From assembly GCF_042682915.1 (NCBI RefSeq), contig NZ_JBHUIW010000028.1, positions 9,043 through 73,042 of the forward strand: a stretch of 64,000 nt of DNA, given 5' to 3'. The notes beneath the pieces are model-generated. The model saw nothing but the letters and a program-made list of their open reading frames with translations. It was not told where the DNA came from and did not search any database. Below are positions 1-6,995 of the stretch, piece after piece. How positions within the stretch are numbered: the stretch's first letter is position 1; every line of letters begins with the position of its first letter. The DNA comes from Rhodoplanes azumiensis. GTDB lineage: Bacteria; Pseudomonadota; Alphaproteobacteria; Rhizobiales; Xanthobacteraceae. A program made the translations under genes and the position numbers.

Positions 1-699
1 GATGACGATCACCTGCGGCACCGCCATGACGATGCAGGCGAGGCGGGCGGCGGCGTCGACGCCGAGCTGCACGGGCAGCGAGCGCACGCCGGTGCGGATG
101 TCGCCCTCGATCGACTTGAAGTCGTTGAGCGTCATGATTCCGTGCGCGCCGACGCTGTACAGGACGGCGAGCGTCACGATTCGCCAGTCGGGCAGGCCGC
201 CGATCATCACGGCGGCGCCCGTGAACCACGCGAAGCCTTCGTAGGTGATGGCGCAGGCGGCGTTGCCCCACCAGCCGTTCTGCTTCAGCCGAACCGGCGG
301 CGCGCTGTAGAGCCAGGCCAGCACCAGGCCGACCGCGGCGGCGCCCAGCACCCAGGCGCCGAGCTGGCTCGCCAGCGCCAGCGACATCCCGGTCCAGAGA
401 ATCGCGAGATAGAGGCCCCAGCGGCCCGGGATGCGGCCGGACGGGATCGGCCGGTGCGGTTCGTTGATGGCGTCGACATGGCGATCGAACCAGTCGTTGA
501 CGACCTGGCTCGTCGCCACCAGCAGCGGCCCGCACAGCACGATGCCGGCCACCACCACGGGCCAGCGCGGCCCGAGCGGCAGCCCGGACGAGACGACGCC
601 GCAGGCGAACGCCCACATGGGCGGGAACCAGGTGATCGGCTTCAGCAGCTCGAGCACGGCGGACGGGGCCGGCACCTGCATGGTCGTCGTCACGCTCAT
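1..699 (-). CDS. bchG: Bacteriochlorophyll synthase BchG, 3' end outside window
   Basis: Membrane prenyltransferase that esterifies bacteriochlorophyllide a with geranylgeranyl or phytyl diphosphate, the last assembly step of bacteriochlorophyll a. The frame is open from the ATG at 699 to base 1, giving 233 codons of an expected ~300, so the C-terminus is missing. It contains the UbiA-family diphosphate-binding motif NDWFDRHVDAINEPHRPIP (about residues 60-80) and several hydrophobic helices. The start lies 17 bp downstream of the ppsR stop, so it is probably co-transcribed with ppsR and ppaA. Assignment to BchG rather than another UbiA prenyltransferase rests on the motif and the photosynthesis-cluster context. 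Confidence 0.93.
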   Translation of the reverse strand, partial: MSVTTTMQVPAPSAVLELLKPITWFPPMWAFACGVVSSGLPLGPRWPVVVAGIVLCGPLLVATSQVVNDWFDRHVDAINEPHRPIPSGRIPGRWGLYLAILWTGMSLALASQLGAWVLGAAAVGLVLAWLYSAPPVRLKQNGWWGNAACAITYEGFAWFTGAAVMIGGLPDWRIVTLAVLYSVGAHGIMTLNDFKSIEGDIRTGVRSLPVQLGVDAAARLACIVMAVPQVIVI

Positions 700-716
700 C
701 CCGGGGCGCTCACTCT

Positions 717-2168
717 TCACTCTTCGGTTTCACCGTGGTCGCCGGCGTCGGCGAGGCCGTAGCGGCGCAGCTTCACGTAGAGGCTCTGGCGCGACAGGCC
801 GAGCATCTCGGCCGCCGAGGCGCGGTTGTTGCCGGTCAGCTCGAGCGCCGCCTCGATGCACAGGCGCTCGACCACGTCGGTCGCCTCGCGCACCAGCTCC
901 TTGAGCGACACCCGCCCGACCAGCTCGGTGAGCTGATCGACCGAGCGCGGCATCTCGCGGCCGGCGCGCGCGTCGGTCGGCAGGCGGCGGCCGACATTGC
1001 GGACCGTGAAGCCGTAGAAGGGCTCCGCCCCGTTGGCGACGGCGGCGGCCGAGATCTCGACCTCGGCCTGGGCGCCGAGCTCGCCGCGCAGCGTCGTCGC
1101 GAACAGCCGCACCGAGCCGATCTGGCGCAGATTGGCGACCAGCACGTTGAGGTCGACGCCGGAGCGGCCGAGCCAGCGCTCGAGCGACTCGCCGCGCGCC
1201 TGCTCCTCGCTGGCGAGCTGGGCGAGGTCCAGGAAGGCCGGGTTGGCCGCGAGCAGACGGCCGTCGCGGTCGGTGACGACGATGCCGTCCGGGGCGTGCT
1301 CGAAGAAGCGCAGCAGCTTCGCCCGGCTCTCGGTGCCGGCACCGGCGCCGTCGCGCTCCGGCAGCGACAGGCGGACCAGGAACAGCGAGGCGTTCTCCTG
1401 TCGGAACAGCGAGGCGGAGACGAACACGGTGCGGCCGGAGTCGACCAGGCGGGCGCGCGTCGAGTCGGAGCGGCCGGCCGAGCGGACGCCGGCGAGCAGT
1501 GCCTGGATGGCCGGCACGGTGTCGGGCTCGAATGCCTCGAGGAACGGGCGGCCGATGATGCGGCGGCCGAGATCCCCGAAGGTCTGGGCGGCGGCCGGAT
1601 TCGCCTCGACCACCCGCTGCGACGAGGTGTCGACGATCAGCACCGGCTCGGGCGACATCTGGAACAGGAGCCGGTAGCGGGTCTCGGCGTGGCGCAAGCG
1701 CGTGTAGTCGCGCTCCATCGATTGCTGCGCCTCGACGAGCCGTTGCTGCAGCTCGGCGACCGGGCGCAGGTCGCGGCCGACCGCGACCAGCGGGCCGGAC
1801 GCCAGCCGGATCGCCGAATAGAGAATCGGCACGTCCATGCCGCGGGTGGAGGGATGATTGACCTGGCGGCGCGGGGTCGCCTTGTCGCCTGCCTCGCGCA
1901 GCAGCGCCTCGACCTTGGGACGACTCTCCGTCGTCACCGTGTCGGCGAAGGTCTGGCCGAGCAGCGGGCCGTGACCCTCGAGGGCGGACCGCAGCTCCGG
2001 GCTCTGGCAGGCCATGTCGCGGATGATGCCGTTGTCGCCGACCACCAGCGCAACGTCCGCCGCGGCCGCGACGAGGGTCGCCGCCGCCTTCACGTCCAGC
2101 TCGCCCAACGACTCTATCGGCGCTCTGAAGCCGTTCACGTGCGACCAAGTCCTTTTTCGAGCCGTCAC
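717..2168 (-). CDS. ppsR: Photosynthesis repressor PpsR (CrtJ)
   Basis: DNA-binding redox/light regulator that represses bch, crt and puc genes under oxygen in related phototrophs. The 483 residues show a divergent N-terminal PAS region, a linker with coiled-coil character (about 130-160), two more PAS domains (about 160-280 and 285-405) and a Fis-type helix-turn-helix at the C-terminus (NRASAAEMLGLSRQSLYVKL). Only two cysteines occur: Cys54, and Cys437 just before the HTH, which matches the redox-active HTH cysteine of PpsR. The second cysteine used by Rhodobacter PpsR in the PAS region is not seen. A GTG at 2138, preceded by AAAAAGGA, is an alternative start. The gene lies between ppaA and bchG on the same strand. 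Confidence 0.95.
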   Translation of the reverse strand: MTARKRTWSHVNGFRAPIESLGELDVKAAATLVAAAADVALVVGDNGIIRDMACQSPELRSALEGHGPLLGQTFADTVTTESRPKVEALLREAGDKATPRRQVNHPSTRGMDVPILYSAIRLASGPLVAVGRDLRPVAELQQRLVEAQQSMERDYTRLRHAETRYRLLFQMSPEPVLIVDTSSQRVVEANPAAAQTFGDLGRRIIGRPFLEAFEPDTVPAIQALLAGVRSAGRSDSTRARLVDSGRTVFVSASLFRQENASLFLVRLSLPERDGAGAGTESRAKLLRFFEHAPDGIVVTDRDGRLLAANPAFLDLAQLASEEQARGESLERWLGRSGVDLNVLVANLRQIGSVRLFATTLRGELGAQAEVEISAAAVANGAEPFYGFTVRNVGRRLPTDARAGREMPRSVDQLTELVGRVSLKELVREATDVVERLCIEAALELTGNNRASAAEMLGLSRQSLYVKLRRYGLADAGDHGETEE

Positions 2169-2204
2169 CGGCCCGCCATCGTCCTGGTCGGCGCGTGGCG
2201 TCGA

Positions 2205-3140
2205 TCACGGACGATGGGCGAGCGCGGCGACGAGATTCTGGGCCTGAATGGGGGCCTGGCGAGCGTCGACCGCGACCGCGTCGGCCCCGACCCGGGCGAC
2301 ATAGTCCGGGTGATCGACGAAGACGCGACCGCCGACCAACACGCCGACCGAGCGGTTGCAGGACTCGCGGCGAACCGTCTGGATGCAGGCGGCGAGCGCC
2401 TCCAGACGGGACTCGCAGCTCAACGAGAAGCCCACCACGGCGAACCATTCGTTGCGGACCATGGCGGCGAGGTCGGCGCGGGCCGGAACCGGCGCGTCCC
2501 AGACGAGCCAGCCGGCGCGGCGGAAGAACTCCGCCACCATGGCGATGCCGAAGGTGTGCTGCTCGCCGGGCGCCGGGACGAGGAGCACCGGCAGGCCTTC
2601 CTGCAGGTGCTCGACCTCGCTGTGGAACGAGGCGCTGAACTCGCGCAGCACGCGATGGAGCCGCCACAGGCCGAGCGTGACCTGGGTGAAGTCGCAGGTG
2701 TCGTCGGTCCACATCTCGCCGAGACGCCGGGCGGTCGGCGCCAGCACGTCGAGATAGACGCGCTCGACCGGCATGCCGCGCGCCAGCACGGCCTCGACGA
2801 AGCCGAGCGCGCCGGCGTCGTCGCCGGCCAGCACCCGGTCGGTCAGCTCGGCGACCTCGTCCGCGTCCAGTGCGGTGCCCGGCATCGGCAGCTCGTCACA
2901 GGTGCAGGCGTGGGCGAGCACGAGCTTCGGGACGATGTGGTGCTCGACGGCGCGGTTGACCGGTGTCGCCACCGCGGAGGAGGACCACGGCGGCTCGCTG
3001 CGGTGCGCCTCGCTGCGGTGTGCCTCGCTGCGGTGAACGTCGCCCACGGCGATCCGTTCGGCGGCGCGGCCGTCGCCAGGATAGCCGCTCGTTCTGACCC
3101 ACCAATCCCTCGCCGCCACCTGGGGTCTCGCTTCGGCCAT
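2205..3140 (-). CDS. ppaA: PpsR anti-repressor PpaA/AerR, cobalamin-binding domain
   Basis: Regulator that binds a B12 derivative and modulates PpsR/CrtJ. The C-terminal two thirds are a methionine-synthase-type B12-binding fold: a helical part (about 70-165) followed by a Rossmann-like domain with GEQHTFGIAM, whose His is at the position used for cobalamin ligation in AerR. I start it at 3140 (MAEARPQ) because a candidate promoter places the transcription start near 3150 and GAGAGG sits 7 bases before this ATG; an in-frame ATG at 3155 would precede the transcription start. The N-terminal part has a three-fold HRSEA pentapeptide repeat (15-bp DNA repeat, about 2990-3036). Its stop is 36 bp from the ppsR start. 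Confidence 0.9.
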   Translation of the reverse strand: MAEARPQVAARDWWVRTSGYPGDGRAAERIAVGDVHRSEAHRSEAHRSEPPWSSSAVATPVNRAVEHHIVPKLVLAHACTCDELPMPGTALDADEVAELTDRVLAGDDAGALGFVEAVLARGMPVERVYLDVLAPTARRLGEMWTDDTCDFTQVTLGLWRLHRVLREFSASFHSEVEHLQEGLPVLLVPAPGEQHTFGIAMVAEFFRRAGWLVWDAPVPARADLAAMVRNEWFAVVGFSLSCESRLEALAACIQTVRRESCNRSVGVLVGGRVFVDHPDYVARVGADAVAVDARQAPIQAQNLVAALAHRP

Positions 3141-3157
3141 AGCTACGCCTCTCAACC

Positions 3158-3186
3158 AGTTAAAGCCCGCGGGGATGAACAGTCAA
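3158..3186 (-). promoter_or_regulatory. Candidate sigma70 promoter for ppaA-ppsR-bchG
   Basis: On the minus strand TTGACT (3186-3181), a 17-base spacer and TTAACT (3163-3158) form a plausible -35/-10 pair. The predicted start near 3150 is just upstream of the ppaA ATG at 3140. This is seen by eye only. Confidence 0.4.
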
Positions 3187-3196
3187 GTTTAGTTTA

Positions 3197-3214
3197 CGTA
3201 CAGAATTGTTGACA
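3197..3214 (+). promoter_or_regulatory. Near-consensus PpsR operator overlapping the bchF -35
   Basis: CGT-N12-GACA-type element: CGT at 3197-3199, twelve bases, ACA at 3212-3214 preceded by G. The PpsR/CrtJ consensus is TGT-N12-ACA, so there is one mismatch. The ACA arm is part of the TTGACA -35 box at 3209-3214, a position expected to block RNA polymerase. Confidence 0.4.
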
Positions 3215-3237
3215 CCACCAGGGAAGCATCTTAGGCT
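3209..3237 (+). promoter_or_regulatory. Candidate sigma70 promoter for the bchF operon
   Basis: TTGACA (3209-3214), a 17-base spacer and TAGGCT (3232-3237). The leader to the bchF ATG at 3442 would be about 200 bases. A second TTGACA at 3392-3397 lies closer to the gene but lacks a convincing -10. Confidence 0.4.
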
Positions 3238-3379
3238 GCCTTCACGATGGCACGCGCAAGGAGCGGCGCGATGCAAAAGGGTGACTCAGAGGGGGTGGTC
3301 TCGTCTGCATGTTGCGCAACGCAAGATGCGGCAGGCCGCGGCGCTGCGGGAGATTCATCGCACCATCCGGCGTCCCGCC

Positions 3380-3397
3380 CGTCAAGGGCGGTTGACA
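3380..3397 (+). promoter_or_regulatory. Second near-consensus PpsR operator upstream of bchF
   Basis: CGTC-N10-GACA (3380-3397) differs from the TGTC-N10-GACA consensus at one base and again places its ACA arm inside a TTGACA hexamer (3392-3397). The two sites are 183 bp apart; paired operators are usual for PpsR/CrtJ. A perfect palindrome, TTGTC-G-GACAA, lies just downstream at 3415-3425. Confidence 0.35.
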
Positions 3398-3441
3398 GTC
3401 CGTGTCATTACCGATTGTCGGACAACTCGGGTTCTGATCGG

Positions 3442-3960
3442 ATGCAGGTTTCCTCCGATGCAGCGCCGGCGGCGGTGTCCGTCGGGCTTTACACGCCCGA
3501 GGAGCGCGTCCGCCGCGACGCCTCGCCGTGGACGCTGGTGCAGGGCATCCTCGCCCCGCTGCAATTCCTCGTCTTCCTGGTCAGCCTCGGGCTGGTGCTG
3601 CGCTTTCTCGCCACCGGCGAGGGCTATGTCGCAGCCACGGCCTCGGTCGTGATCAAGACGATCGTGCTCTACGTCATCATGGTCACGGGCTCGATCTGGG
3701 AGAAGGTGGTCTTCGGCAAGTATCTGTTCGCGCGCCCCTTCTTCTGGGAGGACGTGTTCAGCATGCTGGTGCTGGCGCTGCACACCGCCTATCTGGTCGC
3801 CGTCGCGGTCGGGGCCGACGTGGCCACCCAGATGACGCTGGCGCTCGCCGCCTACGCCTCCTACGTCGTCAACGCGACCCAGTTCGTCCTCAAGCTGCGG
3901 GCCGCCCGCAAGCAGCAGGAGGCGATGGACGCCGCCGCCCTCGCCGGAGCGGCGCAATGA
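3442..3960 (+). CDS. bchF: 3-vinyl bacteriochlorophyllide hydratase BchF
   Basis: Small membrane enzyme that hydrates the C3 vinyl group of (bacterio)chlorophyllide on the way to the acetyl group of bacteriochlorophyll a. 172 residues, with a YTPEERVRRDAS N-terminus, several hydrophobic helices and the WEKVVFGKYLFARPFFWEDV stretch typical of BchF. The frame is open back to 3247, but the extra 65 residues are not BchF-like and cover the control region, so the ATG at 3442 is chosen. It heads the large plus-strand photosynthesis operon and overlaps bchN by ATGA. Confidence 0.94.
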   Translation: MQVSSDAAPAAVSVGLYTPEERVRRDASPWTLVQGILAPLQFLVFLVSLGLVLRFLATGEGYVAATASVVIKTIVLYVIMVTGSIWEKVVFGKYLFARPFFWEDVFSMLVLALHTAYLVAVAVGADVATQMTLALAAYASYVVNATQFVLKLRAARKQQEAMDAAALAGAAQ

Positions 3961-5252
3961 ACGCCATCGTTCCGCCCGTCGCTTCGCCGTCCGCCGAGCT
4001 CGGCTGCACCGATGCCCCGGTGCTCTACGAGCGCGGCCAGCGCGAGGTGTTCTGCGGGCTCACCGGCATCGTCTGGCTGCACCGCAAGATCCAGGACGCG
4101 TTCTTCCTGGTGGTCGGCTCGCGCACCTGCGCGCATCTCCTACAGTCGGCCGCCGGCGTGATGATCTTCGCCGAGCCGCGCTTCGCCACCGCCGTGATCG
4201 AGGAGCGCGACCTCGCCGGGCTCGCCGACGCCAATGCCGAGCTCGACCGGGTGGTGACCCGGCTGATCGAGCGCCGGCCCGACATCAAGCTCCTGTTCCT
4301 GGTCGGCTCGTGCCCGTCCGAGGTGATCAAGCTCGACCTTCTCCGCGCGGCGGAGCGGCTCTCGGAGGCCTTCGCCCCGCGGGTGCGGATCCTGTCGTGG
4401 TCGGGCAGCGGCATCGAGACGACCTTCACGCAGGGCGAGGACGCCTGCCTCGCCGCGCTGGTGCCGCAGATGCCGGCCGCCGCCGCGGATGCTGCTCCTT
4501 CGTTGCTCGTGGTCGGGGCGCTCGCCGAGGTGGTCGAGGACCAGTTCGTCCGTTTGTTCGCCGAACTCGGCATCGCGCGCGTGCGCTTCTTCCCGCCGCG
4601 CCGCTCCGACGACCTGCCGCCGATCGGGCCGAACACCAGGCTGCTGCTCGCGCAGCCCTTCCTGGCCGAGACGGCGCGTCTTCTCGAGAAGCGCGGCGCG
4701 CAGCGCCTGCCGGCGCCGTTCCCGTTCGGCGTCGAGGGCACGACCGGTTGGATCGGCGCCGCCGCGAAGGCCTTCGGGGTCGACGCCACGCACCTCGAGG
4801 CCGTCGTCGCGCCGCGCGCCGAGCGGGCCCGCGTCGCGCTCGCGCGCCAGCGCGAGAAGCTCGCGGGCAAGAGCATCTTCTTCTTTCCCGACTCGCAGCT
4901 CGAGGTGCCGCTCGCCCGGTTCGCGGCGCGCGAGCTCGGCATGCGGCTCGTCGAGGTCGGCACGCCCTATCTGCATCGGGGCCATCTCGCCGCGGAGCTG
5001 GCGCTGCTGCCGGCCGGCACGGTGCTCTCCGAGGGCCAGGACGTCGACAAGCAGCTCGATCGGGCGCGTGCGGCGCGGCCAGACCTCACGGTGTGCGGGC
5101 TCGGCCTCGCCAATCCGCTGGAGGCCGAGGGCCTCGCGACCAAGTGGTCGATCGAGCTTCTGTTCACCCCGGTGCACGGCTTCGAGCAGGCGGCCGACTT
5201 GGCCGAGCTGTTCGCGCGGCCGCTGGTCCGCCGCGGCCGGCTGAAAGTTTGA
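3957..5252 (+). CDS. bchN: Dark-operative protochlorophyllide reductase subunit BchN
   Basis: Subunit of the nitrogenase-like catalytic NB protein of DPOR, which reduces ring D of protochlorophyllide without light. 431 residues. Cys33 (REVFCGLTG), Cys58 (SRTCAHLLQSA) and Cys119 (VGSCPSEVIKLDL) match the three cysteine ligands of the NB [4Fe-4S] cluster; the fourth ligand is the Asp of BchB, present in the next gene. The start overlaps the bchF stop (ATGA). Like other DPOR parts it should be oxygen-sensitive and needed in semi-aerobic or anaerobic growth. Confidence 0.96.
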   Translation: MNAIVPPVASPSAELGCTDAPVLYERGQREVFCGLTGIVWLHRKIQDAFFLVVGSRTCAHLLQSAAGVMIFAEPRFATAVIEERDLAGLADANAELDRVVTRLIERRPDIKLLFLVGSCPSEVIKLDLLRAAERLSEAFAPRVRILSWSGSGIETTFTQGEDACLAALVPQMPAAAADAAPSLLVVGALAEVVEDQFVRLFAELGIARVRFFPPRRSDDLPPIGPNTRLLLAQPFLAETARLLEKRGAQRLPAPFPFGVEGTTGWIGAAAKAFGVDATHLEAVVAPRAERARVALARQREKLAGKSIFFFPDSQLEVPLARFAARELGMRLVEVGTPYLHRGHLAAELALLPAGTVLSEGQDVDKQLDRARAARPDLTVCGLGLANPLEAEGLATKWSIELLFTPVHGFEQAADLAELFARPLVRRGRLKV

Positions 5253-5285
5253 GGGAGCAAGGTGTGAGGAGGACGGTGTAGCAGC

Positions 5286-6995
5286 ATGCAGCTCACGGTG
5301 TGGACCTACGAGGCTCCTCCGCATGTCGGCGCGATGCGCATCGCCGCCGCCATGGAGGGCGTCCATTACGTGCTGCATGCGCCGCAGGGCGACACCTATG
5401 CCGACCTGCTCTTCACCATGATCGAACGCGCCCGGAAGCGTCCGCCCGTCACCTACACGACCTTCCAGGCCCGTGATCTCGGCGGCGACACCGCCGAGCT
5501 GTTCAAGACCTCCGTGAAGGAGGCGTACGAGCGGTTCCGTCCGCAGGCCCTGATGGTCGGGGCGTCCTGCACGGCCGAGCTGATCCAGGACGACCCGGGC
5601 GGTCTCGCCCAGGCGCTCGGGCTGCCGGTCCCGGTGGTGCCGCTCGAGCTGCCCGCGTACCAGCGCAAGGAGAACTGGGGTGCGGCCGAGACCTTCTACC
5701 GTCTCGTCCGGACCCTCGCCGGTCCGTCCGTGCCGCCGCCCGGCTCCAAGCGGCCGCCACGGGCGCCGGAACAGGCTCCCCGCTGCAACATCCTCGGGCC
5801 GACCGCGCTCGGCTTCCGACACCGCGACGACGTTCACGAGGTCACCGGTCTGCTCCACCGGCTCGGCATCGTCGTGAACGTCGTCGCGCCCCTCGGCGCC
5901 AGCCCGGCCGACCTCGCCCGCCTCGGCGAGGCCGACTTCAACGTCGTGCTCTATCCCGAGACCGGCTATCAGGCGGCGCAGTGGCTGGAGCGCAGCTTCG
6001 GCCAGAAGTCCACCAAGGTCGTGCCGATCGGCCACGGCGCGACCTGCGACTTCGTCCGCGAGGTCGCGGCGCTGGCCGGCGTCGATCCCGCACCGGTGCT
6101 CGCCGACACGCGCAGCCGCGCGCCCTGGTATGCCCGCTCGGTCGACTCGACCTATCTCACCGGCAAGCGCGTCTTCGTCTTCGGCGACGCGACGCATGCG
6201 ATCGCGGCCGCCCGCATCGCGGCGGAAGAGCTCGGCTTCGAGGTCGTCGGGCTCGGCACCTACTCGCGCGAGTTCGCCCGCGAGGTGCGGGCCGCGGCGG
6301 CGAAATACGGCGTCGAGCCGCTGATCACCGACGACTATCTGGACGTCGAGGAGAAGATCGCGGCCGCCCATCCCGAGCTGGTGCTCGGCACCCAGATGGA
6401 GCGCCACACGGCGAAGCGCCTCGGCGTGCCCTGTGCCGTCATCTCGGCGCCCGTGCACGTGCAGGACTTCCCGGCCCGCTATTCGCCCCAGATGGGCTTC
6501 GAGGGCGCGAACGTGCTGTTCGACACCTTCGTGCACCCGCTGATGATGGGGCTGGAGGAGCATCTCCTGCAGATGTTCCGCGAGGACTTCGAGTTCCACG
6601 CCGACGCCGCGCCCTCGCATCTCGGCTCGCACGGTGCCGCCGCGGCGCGTGCCGAAGCGCCGTCCGTCGCCGCGACGTCCACCCTCGCAGCCGCCCCCGC
6701 GGCCATCGCCGACTCGGTCCTCGCCGCGCCGGTGCTCGAAACGGCCGCCGCCGTCGCGGCGCCGGTTCTCGACCCTGTTTCCCCGGTCCCGTCCGCAGAC
6801 GGCGGGCCGGTATCGCCGCCCCCGGCACCACCCCCGATTCGCTGGGCCGCCGACGCCGAGAAGGAACTGCACAAGATTCCCTTCTTCGTGCGCGGAAAAG
6901 CCCGCCGCAACACCGAGCGCTTCGCGCAGGATCGCGGCCTGTCCCTGATCACAGTCGAGACGTTGTATGATGCGAAAGCGTACTTCGCCCGCTGA
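5286..6995 (+). CDS. bchB: Dark-operative protochlorophyllide reductase subunit BchB
   Basis: Second subunit of the DPOR catalytic component. 569 residues; AGGAGG lies 13 bases before the ATG. Asp36 (HAPQGD) corresponds to the unusual aspartate ligand of the NB cluster, and GASCTAEL and the QMGFEGAN region are family-typical. The C-terminal domain (about 525-569, KIPFFVRGKARRNTERFA) is joined by an Ala/Pro/Val-rich linker of about 75 residues (about 447-522), making the protein somewhat longer than usual for BchB (about 515-540). The 3' end overlaps bchH by 29 bp. Confidence 0.96.
   Translation: MQLTVWTYEAPPHVGAMRIAAAMEGVHYVLHAPQGDTYADLLFTMIERARKRPPVTYTTFQARDLGGDTAELFKTSVKEAYERFRPQALMVGASCTAELIQDDPGGLAQALGLPVPVVPLELPAYQRKENWGAAETFYRLVRTLAGPSVPPPGSKRPPRAPEQAPRCNILGPTALGFRHRDDVHEVTGLLHRLGIVVNVVAPLGASPADLARLGEADFNVVLYPETGYQAAQWLERSFGQKSTKVVPIGHGATCDFVREVAALAGVDPAPVLADTRSRAPWYARSVDSTYLTGKRVFVFGDATHAIAAARIAAEELGFEVVGLGTYSREFAREVRAAAAKYGVEPLITDDYLDVEEKIAAAHPELVLGTQMERHTAKRLGVPCAVISAPVHVQDFPARYSPQMGFEGANVLFDTFVHPLMMGLEEHLLQMFREDFEFHADAAPSHLGSHGAAAARAEAPSVAATSTLAAAPAAIADSVLAAPVLETAAAVAAPVLDPVSPVPSADGGPVSPPPAPPPIRWAADAEKELHKIPFFVRGKARRNTERFAQDRGLSLITVETLYDAKAYFAR

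Noticed and set aside
735..3212. Very long open frame on the plus strand opposite ppsR and ppaA
   Set aside because: Antisense to two well-identified genes; low-complexity Arg/Ala/Gly/Gln composition and no family similarity, explained by high third-position GC.
3247..3441. 65-residue N-terminal extension of BchF
   Set aside because: Covers the presumed control region, lacks BchF similarity, and the ATG at 3442 gives the usual protein size.
3156..3441. FNR/FnrL box (TTGAT-N4-ATCAA) upstream of bchF
   Set aside because: Looked for it and found no acceptable match.
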